DNA of 64,000 bases from Ctenosaura bakeri (GCA_948474755.1 CAOLHI010001476.1:434001-498000); one strand, 5' to 3'. Counted from the first letter of the stretch, positions 47,569 through 62,500 are shown. Made by a program: numbers and translations. The notes: generated by a model from the letters alone, not told the origin.

Positions 47569-50500
47569 CTGAAAAACAGAAGACACAACAATTCATCAGT
47601 TAGAATTAACCAGATGTGCACACTGGAAAGCAATATTGGACATAACCACACAAAGAGAGGACTCTGAACAGGCTAGGCTCCCCACATTCTCTGCTGGGAG
47701 CCACTCCTATGTCCTAACTCATGCTAGGAATCATGGAATTAATTAAGCTAGGGGCTTACACGAAGGCAGGGTGCTGACCTCTTGCACAAGAGCTATTAAT
47801 GGCTTGAATATTCGTGTCTGGTTGACACTTCAGTGAAAGTTCAAAGTTACATCACATTGACCATGGTCACTCTCATTTCCATTAACTCACCCAAGTCAGT
47901 GTAATTCCTTTTACAGAACTGTCGGCGGCCACCAAAGCACAGGTCAAAGGGCTGTTCATCAGGACGATGCAGTGCATGTCCACCCTCTATGGCAGCAAAG
48001 GCCTCTTCAGCATAACGGTACGTCACAAATCCATAGTTATCCCTACCAAGTAGGAGGGATGAGATGTAAAAATTTTACACCAGAACATATTCAGAGACAA
48101 AAAGATGAAAGATGGGAAGAAAGAGGAAACCACCCCCTTATCATTCTGCCCTCTTCCTATGAGAGCCATGATTGTCTGCTTCCCACATGTCTTGTTTTAA
48201 AGATAAATTCTGGGTTTTCTTTCAGTTACTGCTACCATCACATCATGATGGTATTTTTTGATTACTGCTATGATAACGACATGAAGAGTTAACATCCATC
48301 ATTATAGTCATTAATAGTAATATTCTCTATTAATTTTTAAATCCCTTTTAAAACCTTTCCAAGTTGGCAGCCCTCACTATTCCTTGTGATAGCAAATTCT
48401 GTAGATGCTTTTGTGGGCACAGAGATGAAGTAGTACCTTCTTTTATTTCTTCTCAGTCTGTCATTATTCACCTTCAATGGATGGCCCACAGATTCTAGTA
48501 TTATTAAGTACAATAAATAATACTATATTAATACCACCGACTTTTCCTACACCAGCCAAAGACAGGCTGGATCCACCTCTTACCCATGCTCTCGGAAGTG
48601 CAGCGTGCAATCTTCAATGTCCCCAAAAACGGAGAAGCGGTGTCGCAACTCTGAACGTGTCATCCTACTAGAGATCTTTCCAATGAAGACAACACGGCGT
48701 TCTGCCTATGTACACAGTTAAGAAACAAACAAAACTCAGGGACAGTCCTATCACACAGCTACATTCCTCTTGCCAATTCATCCACCTCAAGGATATTCAT
48801 TATATACGCATAAAAAATACTTTTCCTTTTTCCCCAAGCAAACTACTAGAAAATGACATACCTCTGTGCACCACAGAGAAAATGACTCATCTCTAGAAAG
48901 TGAAGCCAAGAAGTATCGTGGGTTTTCATTACATGCCATCCCACTGGGTACAACACTGCTGTACTTCAAGCATGACCTTCTGTACTGAAATGTATCTTCC
49001 CTTTTAATTATCAGAGGAATAATGAATCCAATCACCATTCCCTTTTAGTCATACAAATTCAGCCCCAACTTCTAACAGAAACTTCCATTCTGGGACCTTG
49101 CCTGCAAGGCTATCTGAAAGACTTAATTCAGTTTTTGGTGTTCTTTAAAGGATGGAGAAAAGCCCAAATAGAGTATATTCCCTTGATAATTCAAGATAAT
49201 GTGAGCAGACAAAGCAAGTACTATTAGCACTTCACACTAAAAAAATAAAAATACTACACTTAAGGAATCCAAATATGCAACCTGTACTACACCTAAGGAA
49301 TCCAAATATGCAACATTTTCCAAGATGGGAAAATCTGCAATTTTCTTCTGTTCTGCATATATTAGTCTGGTTTTGCCAGTCATTGCGGGACAAGAATAAT
49401 GAAACACTACCCTTCTTTTAAGTTAAACATCTAATTCAACCACCACTGGATTCCTGAGATTTTAATGGAGAGTCAAGAACACCGCTACTGTAACTTGCAT
49501 TTTCTTTTTAAAGAAACAACTGGTAGAGATTCTCTGGAAACTAGAATTCTGTACCCATTGCTACTTTCTGCACTTCTGCAGAACGATGGTACATACACAG
49601 TTGAGGCAATGGCTTAATTTCACCTAAGCCAGCTGACTTCTCCTTATCTGGACCAAGGCCCAAGAAAATGCTAGCTGCTTCTGGCAAAGAACTTAATGGC
49701 TTTAGGTCCAAGAAATGGATGTACTTCACTTCCAGAACAAGAAAAATTGCCTAAGACAGTCTTAAAACTTCAAAATATGGCCACTATAGGGGTGCTGTCC
49801 TTCCCCAATAACACTACTATGTCCCAGCAATACTCACTATTGCACGCTCTTTGTATCTGATTTTCTGCCTTTGGTAACGCTCGCGGGAACTGCTGGAAGC
49901 ATATCTGTATTGTTATTTTTAAAGAAGTCAGAGCATCAAAGAGTTAGGATTAAAGACTTAGGTCTCCCCCCCCCCAAGTAGTAGATCATTTTCTTGGGGA
50001 AAAATCATGAAGTAGCAAATGAAAATGAACTACTGTCAGGACATGTCAGTCTCCCATAGTAGGGCAGGAGGAGCTTTGACACACACACACACTGCAACCT
50101 ACCAGAGGCCCTGATATCATTACACAACTGAATTCCACAGGCATGCTGGTGGGTAAAAACAACACAGAAATTCACTTTCTGTGCATGCTTTCCATAGACC
50201 TTGTTTTCAACAGAAATTACAGCTTTTTGTTGTCAAAATTCTGTAGCAATTTCAGATACAACAGAAGGGAAAATTTGGGGGCTGCCAAAATGGGCCAGGA
50301 GACCACATGCAACTTGCATGGTGCTCACCCTTGCCTAACAAGAGGGATGGGAATCATGCAACCCTCCAGCTGTTGTTGGACTGCAGCTCCCAACTGACTA
50401 TACTGGCCTAGACTGCTAGAAACTGCAGTTCACCAACAGTTAAAGAGCTCCATGATTCCCATCTGTGCCTTAGAAGATGAATCTCATCAGACCATGTGAC

Positions 50501-53500
50501 CTCCACAGAGAAGACCTCTAAACACATATGATCGTGGGAGTCTAATTGGTGGAGAAACTAAACATGGGAAATGAAGCAAGTGGTTAGGATGGACTCTGTT
50601 TCCAGTACTCTGTGGCTTAAACATGGATTTTGAGGAACACAGTGGCATTGTCAAGGAAGAGGAAAGAGATCTGTTTGAGCTAATGTTGATACCCTTTTTT
50701 CATTTTATAGATCTATATGTTAATAACTTGGTAACTGCTTCTAATAATTCCATAGTGTTAAAGTCAAGTTAATTGGAACTTTTCGGTGTGAGTTTTTTTC
50801 TTCTGAAAAAATGTTTAAAAAATAATTTCATTATTTTGCACAATATACCCTTGTGATTATACTGTAAAAACCCATCTGCTTTGAAATAGTTTTCAAATCT
50901 TCAGTCAACCTTCAGGTTGTTTCCAACTTATGGTGACCCTTAGATGAACCTGTCATAGGGTTTTCTCAGGAGCTAAGAGTGTGTGATGTGCCCAAGGTGT
51001 TACTGAGTGGGTTTCTGTGGCTGAGTGGACACTCAAACCTTGGTCTCCAGGTTCAAAATGCTATATCACACTTCCTCTTCCTTGACAATGTCACTGTGCT
51101 CCTCAAAATCCATGTTTAAGCCACAGAGTACTGGAAACAGAGTCCATCCTAACAATTATTTTAAATTTGCATTAAAGCTAAATTGTACAGTGGAAGAGAC
51201 ATTCCATGCTAAATTCAATCACTAGCCTACAATGACAGCAGACTCACTGAAAGGTAAATCAGTACTTACGTAAACAGGCTGATTCAATGGATCTACTGTA
51301 CTTGGGACTAGCAATTTGATTTAAGCCTCCAAGAGCAAATATTTTGCTAAGGAAAAAAAAAAACCAGGATGCCTATTCTAATACCCAAGAGAAAAGTGCA
51401 GAGCAGCAAGAGGAATTGTCTCACCTTCGCCTGCGGCTCTTTCTCCTGTGCAGAGAAGGAGAGCGCGAAGATGATCTTGATAAGCAGGAGGAGTACGGGG
51501 AAGATCGAGATTGGGACCTGCTCCTTGACCGGCTCCATGACCTTCCACAGGAAGAGGAGCTGGAACTTCGTGAGCGATGTCTGGGGTGAATGAGGACAAC
51601 AGAGGCATATTTGCTTAATGACCAACATCTGCACAGATATGTGTCCACAGATATACATGCAAACAAAGTTACTGTTCTGAGTCAACTCTAAGTCACACAA
51701 TTTGTCTGCCAGTTAAGAGGAGGGAATACTGAACTAAATGGAAGGCCCAGCCCTCCCACGTAGATGAACTGTTCACTTCAGTTGGTACACAGGTAACTAA
51801 CCATAACTTCCTAACCCTCTACACTAAGAGAGCCAACCAACCTTGATACCTGCTGACCATCACCAAGCCCAGGATAATGTCTCATTTCAAGGAGCCTTCA
51901 GAGTGATACATCAGGTCATGACGAGAAAGCCCCGTCATGCAAGTTTTGTGTTTTTATGCTTAGTCCATAATATGCAAATTAAGGCTTACATATTTATATA
52001 CCTAATTTCTATCAATAAGACTTTATATCTCATCTTATGAGTTTTCTTCAGAGGGACTAGATATGAATGAAATAATGCCCTGATCATCATTGGACTGTTG
52101 CTAAGTCCCAAAGCTTTATGACACTTAGAGGATGAACTAGCCCTTCTCTACCTTCCACTCCAATGATGATCAATGATCTCAAGAATCTAGTTTTCACAAC
52201 TGGCTAGACTCCATCTAATATAATTATGACCTTGGCCAGTGACATCAATGAATATACAAGCTGGAGCTTGGGTAATGACCTCAAACAGCTCAAGATCAAC
52301 TGACACAAAGGGATGGAACAGAAGTGGAGGCCAAGTGAAAAAACATCATATCACCCTGAAATAGCAACCCAATGGTAGAACAGTCTTTGGTGTCTCCAGA
52401 TTATACACCAAGACAGAACTTCAGAACCAACTGGTGGTCTCTCACACCAAGACAGAACAAAGACAAAGGAATGCTAGACAACCAGCCAACAGGGTACTTT
52501 ACAAACTATTTCTAAAGAACCAGAATGCGAGTTGAAAGGTTCAGCCTAGAAGCTGCTCTGGAAGAGAACCAGTGTAAGCATGTTTATCCAGTGGTAAAGT
52601 CCAGAACACATGAAGCTATAAAAGAGTCTGACTACCCCAAATAAACTAGTAGGTTTGCAAAAAATGTAATGTAATGTGTCTATGGAGACATCAACTCCAA
52701 CACATGTGATTACAAATACTATAGCATGGCAGCCACACCACTTTCAAGTTTTCAGCACAAATGCCACTAAAATAGTATTAATATAATTCCAAAATCCACA
52801 AAACTTTATGATGTCAATCAGTTAGCCCAGGAACAAATTAGAGGACACCTAGAGTGCTATGTCTTAGTACGAAGAATGCAACAGGGAGACAACTACCTTC
52901 GCCAGCGCTTGGATGGTGGAGACCGAGAGCGTGACCGTGATGAGGAAGAAGAAGAGGAAGAGGAGGAGGATAAAGATGATGAGGAAGAATCACTTTCACC
53001 ATCAGAGCTCGAGCTGAAAGACTGGCTGGCATGATTTCGTCGGCCTCTATGGCTGCCCTTTTGGGGACTGACTGACTTCTGCCTCCCCCGGTAACATCGC
53101 AAGGAGCGTCTGGAAGCCAGATGCTTCCTCTGTACCTCCTGAGGTTGTTGTAATGTTGCTTTTTCTGCATCCCAGCATGGAGATGCAGCTGGTGATAGCA
53201 ATACAGAACATGACTCGCCACTGTCCCAAGTTTTAGACCTTGGTCTACTAGTCCGGTGATCCAATGGCTCTTTGTGCAGGCTTAGGTCACTATTTAACTG
53301 TAGTGACTTGGACACCACAGGGCCTAAGCTAGCCGCTACAACAGATGACCCTCTGATCTGGTCCTGACCAGCATCAACAGGGCTGGGAGCCTCTTTGCAA
53401 TTCTGGCAGCTAGAAGCCATACTGAGGGTGCCTGCAGGGTCCAGTCCAGTAGGAGAAGGAAGTTTATCAGCAGCAGGTTGATCAGGTGCCTGTTTTGTCA

Positions 53501-56500
53501 TGGTTGTGATAGACTTTATAGTGATATCCAAGTTGTGTTTGACATTCCATTGGGCACCTCCCTTTATCTGAGCAGCACTGAGTTGACAGTAGTCATGTTC
53601 ACCAGAGCCAACATGAACTTTTTTGTGAGTTTTGTTCAAGGATTGCCTTGCGCCTTTCTGGAACCCAGGTTTCCCCAAAAGTGAGACGGCTGCCAAAGGC
53701 TTCCATAGATGGTGGGGTGGGGTAGCTGGAGGGGTCAGGCCTGCAGAAAAAACAAAAAGATCCCTCAGAGTATGGAGGAACCAGCCAGAACAGACAACTC
53801 ATGCACTACAGAACAGACAGAGCACTCTTTTCCTGCTAAGGCAACCTAGAATACACTCTCTGCTTCCCTAAGTGATGCGAAATCCTTGTTGTCCATTCTA
53901 TTGGGCAGATTCAGACAGCAGGGGCAAGGGGCAGGGGTTTGTGTTTTTTTCCTTTAGGAAAAAGCTCAAAATTTTGTAGCCTCCTGCCCAAAGTAGCTAA
54001 GAAGGATCCAATGTCACTTTCTTCTACCTTTATATTTCACCAGGTCTGTAAACTGTAAATCAGGGTTGACAAAGCACACCCTTCATGATGCTGCTGGACC
54101 ACCACTCAGATCTATCCAGCACTGTCAGTAGTGGCAAATGCTGCAAAATGAAGTCCTGGTGAGCTACCACTTCTCCATCCCTGCTGAAAGTGAATGGACC
54201 CTCCTCACCGGCCACTCTTATTGTGATTTACAGTTGCTTGGTTTATTTACTTTAAAGTGTTATGAATTTGTGGGAAAGCAGTATAAAGCCTTTAAATAAA
54301 TGCTCTCCTAAACTTGAGCAGTTCTCTCAAATCCTGTACACACATGGGCAACATCCTTTCTTTAAGCCTGCCTCTAATCCCCACAAAAATATTCTCTTTC
54401 TCTGTACTTTAAAGTAGACCTCCAGAGGCTTTAAACAAGGGCTCAACAGGTAGTCTTAAAATAATGGCTACTCAAGAGAGAGAGAAAATGTATAAAGTCA
54501 AAGGAACAGTGGGGTCTTAGCTCTCCCTCATTTCCTACTCCACTCTGTATCCAATTCTCCACTAATTACTAGATAGAAATGCTTTGGGATTTTCACATCC
54601 AGTTTTAAAAAAAAAAGTTAATACCTGCTACATTGCTGAGCTCTGGTGCTTGAAGGCGCTCTACCACTTTCTTTTCCTGCTGTAACTCAGAGCTGAAGGA
54701 GGAAAGAAAAGAGCTTTATTACAGTATGTTACACATCCTCAGTGGTCCTCTAGCCAGCACAGTAAGCACTAAAATAAAGCCAGTGCTGGCAAGATTGTTG
54801 CATCAAGTTTCTGGCATATCTCCAGAAATTTAATAATATTTGCCAACCAAGCTGAAAGGAAAACACAACTGGTTAGGGCTGAGCCCTATACTCACCCACT
54901 AGTCCCTGAAGTCAAATTTTCCCTGGCCTTTGTGACACTAGATGCTCCCTTTTTTGCTGAAGAAACATAAAGCAGAGAACAAAAGCTGTTAGCCACTGTA
55001 AAACTGGCCTGCCAAATGGTATTATGGCCCTATCTGGCCTGCGTACAGGATCTGATTCACTAAAAAAAATCACAGTTGTTATTATTTAAAAACAAAAATC
55101 ATACTTTAGAAATCCCAATTTACACTGTACTTTTCAAATTGTTTTAGATTCTGTTGCAACAAGAATTTCAAGGAGAGACTGACAGATGAGAGCAGCAAAG
55201 GCAATACATCTTTTGCATCTAGCATAATTTTCTGTTGCTCACCATAATACTATTTCAGATAAATGCCTCTCTCCTTCCTTGCCCCTTTCTATTTTATTTT
55301 TAACCTGAAAATATTTATATACAATATTTATTTATATTTATATAGAACTTTATCTACAAATCAGCAACTGAACAATTTAAAATATCCGTACAGTTTACAT
55401 TTACAACAAAAGGCAAGAAAACCACCACAGCAGAAATTGAAATGTTTTAAATATTGGAAAAAATATACTCTTTACTTTAAGACACTCTTTGTTCTCAGTT
55501 CTCCGAAACTCGCAAGTTTAATCCACAAGTTAAGCAAAATTGCACTGAAAAATATTTGGAAAATTTGGTGTGTATATTTTGCATTGACCTAGGATAATTC
55601 TGAGGAAGAATAATTTCTCCCAGGCCAGTTAGCCTCATTTCACTTCTCTAAGCAGTTGTGATTTGGGGAAAAAGGCAGAACAGAAATGTGACCTGGACCA
55701 CTATGATTGCCATAATGCAATCAAAAGTGCTTTGGCACTGGGAAATACCATCCTGGCTCCTTGGGAAACTCAGTTCATTCACTATTTTATTGAATTATTT
55801 TGCTTATGTACTGCCTTCTCCCAGTATGAGACCCAAGGCAATTCACAATGTAAGACAACTGAAAGAAACTAGAAAAATTATCAAAGCAAACCAGGAATCA
55901 CGGTGCTCAACAACTTGCCTCCATTTAAGTCTTCACCTTCTGTCTTTTCAAATTGCTCTAAGAGACTGGACAGGTCAGAGGCTTCAATTCCTGAGGGAAG
56001 AAAAAGGACAATATTAATCAAGTACATGCATTTGTTGAGGCTTCATTATTTCCCATGAGAAGCCTTGCTGGCTCAGCTTGTGCTCAGAGAAGAGACTAAC
56101 TCCAATTACCCTCTGGCCTTCTTTTCTACATCCTAATCCTATTGGCATTTGACATGGGCTGGAGAGGAAATACGCCACTGTTTTGGAGATGGTGACTGAG
56201 CACAGAAGAAAGAGAGCATGCAAAAACGTACATGCAAGTACACTAACACTGGTTTATGCTTGTATTTTTCTGAAATAATTTTTTTAAAAGGCATAAACAA
56301 ATCCTGGACACACAACAGAATACAAAGGGATTGTTTCTATGCTTTAGAGCAATGTTGTGGAAACTTCAGGCTTGCAGAATTTTTGTTTAACTAAAGCCCC
56401 AGGATCTGTCAACAGGACCCTGATGCAAAAAACACCCACTGAGAACTAAAAAAACTGAGGTTTTTTTTTACTACCAAAACTGACTAGAACTCACAGTTCC

Positions 56501-59500
56501 TCTGTACATATATCCACACCTGCCAATACTATTTTTTTTTTCATTTTAGCAGGATAATTTAGGACAGACAAATTATGTTCATGAGGCTATTAATAGACAA
56601 TTTGGAGTTAGAACTCTTTAGTCTACTTCAGATCACCCAGAGATCTACCATTAAATCCTGATATACCTTGTATGCATTCCTGTTTTAAGAAAATGTATCT
56701 CATTAAGATAAAGCTCTGTTTCAAAGGGGCTGCCTCTCATTAAATAGGGCTACGCCAAATAACAACATAGGGAGACAAGCTGTAACTGAGGTTTACCCCA
56801 CTGCCACCTGCAATGCCAATCATAACGTGCGAACTATCCCTGGTAACCGTTAGTTTGAATGGTATGGTCACTCACCGATTTCACTGATGAATGCTTGAAC
56901 AATATCCTTATTGCGGCTGCACTGTGTAATGCTGACAAAAGGCTGGTGTTTCCATGAATGGGCTGGCTTCTTCGAAAGCTTAGCAGTCTCATTCACCTTC
57001 TGGGGCACGGCTGATGCAGGGGGATTTGTGGGAGTAGCGTTTTGGACATCTGTCTCAGTTGGCATTGTTTGTTTTTCTTGTAGTAAGGGAGCAGACAGTG
57101 AGGAATTCTCATCTTTTAGCTGGAAAGCAGGCAAAGCTTCTTTGGCATTCTTGTGGAGAGCGGGCAAAAAAGAAGGTTCTTCAGATGATTTCAGTGTGCC
57201 AGTGAGTTCTGTGACTTGCTGGGAAGATGGTACAGAACAGTGTTCTCCCAAAGCTTGAGGGCTGGAACTCTTTCTAACAGGCTCAAGAGGTTCTACAACT
57301 GAGAGGGGAGAAGGCAGCTTCCCCAGTGGCTGTAAACTGCTTGAAGTCTCCTCTACTTTGGACTCAACAGCCAAAGACTGTGCTTGCCTTCTTGGATCTG
57401 ATACCCTTCTGGGGGCGGTCTTGACTGCAGCAGAGACTGGCCCTTGCATGGGCAGGCCTGGTTTTTCATTCACTGCCAAGTTCTGCCCTCTGAAGGGAGA
57501 GGACTCTAGTGCCAAAGGCATACTGTGCTGGGCAAGTGTCCCTTCAGAAGGAGGTGGGGCAGGCAAAATGCCAACTGTGGGGTTCTGCATGAGAGCTCTT
57601 TGACCCCCACAAGAGATGGGCAAGACTGGTGGTGGTACTGGAATACCAGTCCAGTAGGGAGGCTGTGGTCCCAGGCCCCACTCTACAGAGCTATAAGGCA
57701 GGCCTGGGGCAAAAGGTGGCAGGGAAACAGATGGGGGAGGCCAGTTTGGAGATGGCACAGGGGGAAGCATATGAAAGACAGGAGGGCAAGCCTCAGTAGC
57801 AAGAGGTGGAGGTGGCAAACTTTGGTAGTTGGCTGGTGGTGGGGGAAAGTGAGACCAGGAAGGCACTGGTGGTGGTGGCTGTGAGTGCAAGATGAAAGGA
57901 TCAGGAGGGGCTGGGAGGAAAGCCCCAGGAGCTGTAGGCAGGTAAGATGGGGGTGGTATTGGAGGCATCTGTATTCCCACAGGGGGAAAGGCACCTACTT
58001 GACTAGGTAGTGAAGATACAACAGGGAGGAGTATGGTAGGAGCTGCAGCGTTCACACAGCCAGGCTGGGAAGAAGGACTTCCTGCAGCTGCTGCAGAAGA
58101 GGATGGCAAGGAAAGGGGCGTGGCATTGTCTTCCACAGCCAGAGGAAGACTTGTGGAAGAGCCAGTGGGTTTTTCACACTCCTTTGCCAGATCAGACTTA
58201 GTCACTTTGGTGGGTGGTAAAGGGACTAGTAGGCAAGGAAGGTCAGCTAGCTCTGTGGGAAGTTCAGGGAGGGTGGGCCACTTGCTGGCGCTCTGGTTCT
58301 CCATCATGGTCTTGGTTCCCCCATCGTCAGACTGGCGCTGCTGTCGGCGCTGCCTATATTCACTCAGGCTAAGAGGCTTGGGCTTAGCTTCTTTTGCTGG
58401 TGCTTCCTTAGTTTCCTCATTTCTAGGGCAGAGGGGGCTCCTAGGAGACTGTTCTTCAAGATCCACGGTGCTGCTGGAGAGCAGCTGGGGAGCTTTTGGA
58501 CTTCCCACCTCATGCACTGGCAAGATGGGTTGACTTCCTTCCCTGGGCTCACTTCGTGCATGCTCTTGATAAGTAGGTGCCGGGTCTGCACTCCCTTGCT
58601 GTCGACTAGAGAGCTCCTTTTCTATGTGTGATGAGGCTTCCGTGCTTTCCAAGCGTGGCTCAGGTGGGCTTGGGGGCTCCTTGACCGTCTCACACTTTAG
58701 CAATTCCTCCAGTTGCGTATTCAAGCTTTCAACTGTCTGGGATGTTTGGTCTGGGAGAAGCTCACCTTGGCCCTGCTCTCCAGCTTTTTCCAGTTGTTTT
58801 TCTGGAAATGCAACACTGCATACAGACCTACTTGGATTAGACCTGCCCTGCTCTTCAGAAGAGACAGCCATCTTCTTGTAATTTATCGCTTTTTTGCACA
58901 ACTTTGTTTCCTCACTATATTTTTTCCTCTTCTTCTTGGAATGCCCACATATCTGACCCTTCTCTGAGTCAGAGAGCTTTTCACGTTTAGATGCAGATCT
59001 GTTCTTCTGGTCATCTGCTGATTTCTGAACTTTCTCCTCTACTTGTCTATGAATGTCTTCTGCCTTTTGGAGGGCAGTCCTGCCTGTTTCCTCTGTCTGT
59101 TTGTCCAAGTCAAGCTCTCTTCCTAGGCCTGGAGTTTTGGTGTTACCTTCAGGTAATATGTTTTCCAAGCCAGTGATCACAAAGTCAGCAGTATAGTCAT
59201 TATCAGTCTTGTGTGGGAGCTCCACGGTCTCAAAATTCTGCAGGACTACTGGTATCTCCATACCCTCTCCATCTTCAGGCACTATTTCCAAGACAACTGG
59301 GCCAGCAAGGAGTTCCTCAGCAAGAGGCTGACTATCAGGGCTCAAGCATACGGTAATGTTGGGTTGACAGTAAGGATGCATTGACCTCACTAGCTCACTG
59401 AGAGAGATGCTCTCTGGGGCAATGACACAGGGGCCATCGCTTTCACCAAGCTCCGTTTCAACTTCCTTGGCTACAGGAATCTCCTTCACACCTGCCACAA

Positions 59501-62500
59501 AACCCTGATGGCAGCTTGTTGCCGCAGCCTCCTCCTCCTCCTCCTCTTCCCCATCACTGCGCTGCAGCACAGATGGTTCTCTCTCCCTGTGCCTGAACAG
59601 CTTCCGCTCCCCCCAAAGTGCTTTGCTACTGGGTTTCTTTGAAGGAGGCAAATCCTTTGGACAAGCTGGACTCAGTGCTGAGGAAAGGCTGGCAGTGCTG
59701 GCCTCAACCTGCAGAAGAGGAAGAAAGTTGTGGAGAAGATTAGGCAATAAATCTTTATGCAGTGAACAAGGGTGGTGAGCATTCAACATCTATTTCATCA
59801 AGAGATGTGTAAATCATAGCTACAGATTTGCACTGCCCATAAAGACTGGTGTACAAAAGATATCCACTGCTGGAACTCCATTGGTTTCTTATAGTTGTCA
59901 TGTCTTCACCCAATGGATCCATTTGTGCCTTTAATGGAAGGAAGGGATTTAACAATGTTTTTCTCATTTCTTTACCACTATGACGTCTGCACTTAACTCA
60001 ACCTTTCCCTGCTGTACTGGTACTCAGATTCCCTTTGTGCAGCCTCCAACCCAGCAGAGCAAATACAAAGCAGAGAATCAGTCTTCATAAAGCAATCAGG
60101 GACACACTGACAAAGAAGTAAAGAAGATATCTATACAGATATATAAACCAGAAATATTAAACTGGATCACCTAATACTCAGTTTACAAAAGTCCCCACCA
60201 TCTCACCTTCTCTGTCATGATGTTACAAAGTCTAGGTTCCTGGAAATCCTCTTTAGTGTTTAAGTCTTTCTTAGGGGGTGTTACAGACAAGCTGAGGAAC
60301 CTCTGAAACTGAAAAAAGGAGAACAGCTTGGAAATGGGGAGTGAACTCAATCAAATTATCATATGGTAATACTATGGATCACAATTGAATTCAAACAATG
60401 CAACATGAGCTTCTCAAGACACCTGTGAATCCATGCCTGCCAGGGATACACACTGGGGAATCTCCCAAGTGGTAACTCTATGTTAGCATCAGCATGGTGG
60501 AGAGATCTGAATTCTTCAATAGAACTCTGGGAGACTAGGGTTCAAATTCCCGCTCAACCAATGAAACCCACTGGATGACCCTGGGCAAATCACATTCTCT
60601 CAGTCTCAGAGGAAGTGAAAACCAAACCCTCTCTGAATAAATCTTGCCAAGAAACCCCCCATGATAGGGTTACCTTGAGGCACCATAAGTTGGAAATGAC
60701 TTGAAGGCCTGCAACAACAAGCATCCAGGTTCTTGAATGACACTTGAGCTCTTTATCTTAAGCCAAGCGCGAGGGAGTTTTCCATCATACCATGAACACA
60801 TGTCTTAACACCACAATTTTGAATAAAATGGCTGAATGTGCCCACTAGAGGGCACTCTGACCCTGTGAAATTTACAGTGTGCTTAGACTTCCTACATGTG
60901 GACTGAAGAGAGACCCTTGTCAAGATTTTGTGAACAAGTATACATGAACATGTTCAACAAAAGGAATTGTTTTGTCTTAGCTACGAGAAAATGGTGTCAC
61001 CACTGTCAATATGCAGCACAGATGTGACTGTCAAAAGCCTGGCAGCCTGAGTGAGTAAAGAGGCCTCCATAGCTTCCAGTTCTAAAGAGAATAATGGTGA
61101 TGACTGTTACCATGGAACTGTAACCTTGTCTATGAAAAACAAAAACAACAAAACAAAGTATGATGACAGCACAGTGCTGAGAAAGCACAGAGCTGAATCC
61201 ATAACACCAAGCAGTAGGCTTGCAAGGCTTACAGGATAAATTTCGAGGTGCTGGTGAAGGATCCTAGGGCAAGTCTCCTTTAGGTGGCGAAAAACATGGC
61301 TAGTGTGAATCCATGACCAGGTTAGATGTAACAACTCCAGTAAGTTCTATCAAATTTATCTTCTTGTTACCTCACCAGGGTTGGGCTGTGGTTTATAAAG
61401 TGATAAAGCTGGTAGGAGGAAGGGTCTACATACCCCAAAGGCACCAGGCCCTGTGTGATCTTGAAAGCTAAGCAGGGTCAGCCCTGGCTAATATTTGACT
61501 GGGAGACCACCCACAAATACCAAGTTACTGTAGGCTATATTTTAGAAGAAGGAATTGGCAAACCACCTCTGAGCATTTCTTGCCTAAGACAACCCTAAGA
61601 AAAAGTTACCATAAGTCAACGGGCAACTTGGAAGGCACATACACACACACATAAGCTGGTAGCAACAACCAACACGTAACTGACTGCTGAAAGAAGAGCA
61701 AAAAAGTCCTCTGCCCCAATGAACCACAACAGAAATGACATCCTACCGAAGAATTTTCACGCTCCCTGGGAGATGTGAGCAATTCAGAGTCAGGAATAGT
61801 GTCAAAAGGAGAAAGAGACTCATCATCTGTGCTGTCCAATATCTCAGTGATTGCAGTCAACAGGGAAAGCTCATTCTCTGCATCCACGTGGCCCTTTGTC
61901 TGTTGTGAAGGAGGAGAAGAACAAACCAGATACAGAAAACCTATTCAATGTATATACAAAATTCAGAGATATCCAAATTAGTTTTGCCTGGCAACCTATC
62001 AGGAAAGGAAATGGCACTTAAGACAAGTTTAATTCCCTGAAATTCACATAATTTTTAAAAAATCAATTAATTAAGTTTTACAAGTTGAGAAATGGAATGA
62101 GGAAGAAAAATTACCAGTAAGCGCAGTCAAAGCAGAATTGCAAGATACAAGAAAAATACCACAACACTTTTAATGCCCCAGAAGCCTCAGAACATAATAT
62201 AATATCCTGAATAGCCTTTTAGTTCATGGCACTCTCCAGATGGGATCCACTACAGTTCCTACTATAGTCTAACACCTCTAGAGGGAAAGCGATGCAGCCA
62301 AATGCTTCAGCACCTATAGCTATTCTAACTTACACAGCTACTATGGAAACTGGAGGTTGGTACAGATCTTTAAAGACTGCTATCATTTTGCTTCCTCTTC
62401 CCCACAGGTTTATACTGATGATTTACCAAAACCCAACTGATAGTATGTGAACAACTAGCTACATAAACTTTTATGTACTTATTACTGTTAAGTTGAAATG

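Noticed and set aside
51347..51700. Several open frames overlapping the PPRC1 RS exon
   Set aside because: Shadows of the Arg/Ser-coding exon. Only the frame with matching splice phases is kept.
59709..59789. Upstream 27 codons of the large PPRC1 open frame
   Set aside because: They precede a clear CTGCAG| acceptor and have no PPRC1 similarity. They are intron read-through.
61421..61652. A genuine 5S rRNA gene
   Set aside because: The 5S-like part is incomplete and diverged and is fused to a SINE body and tail.
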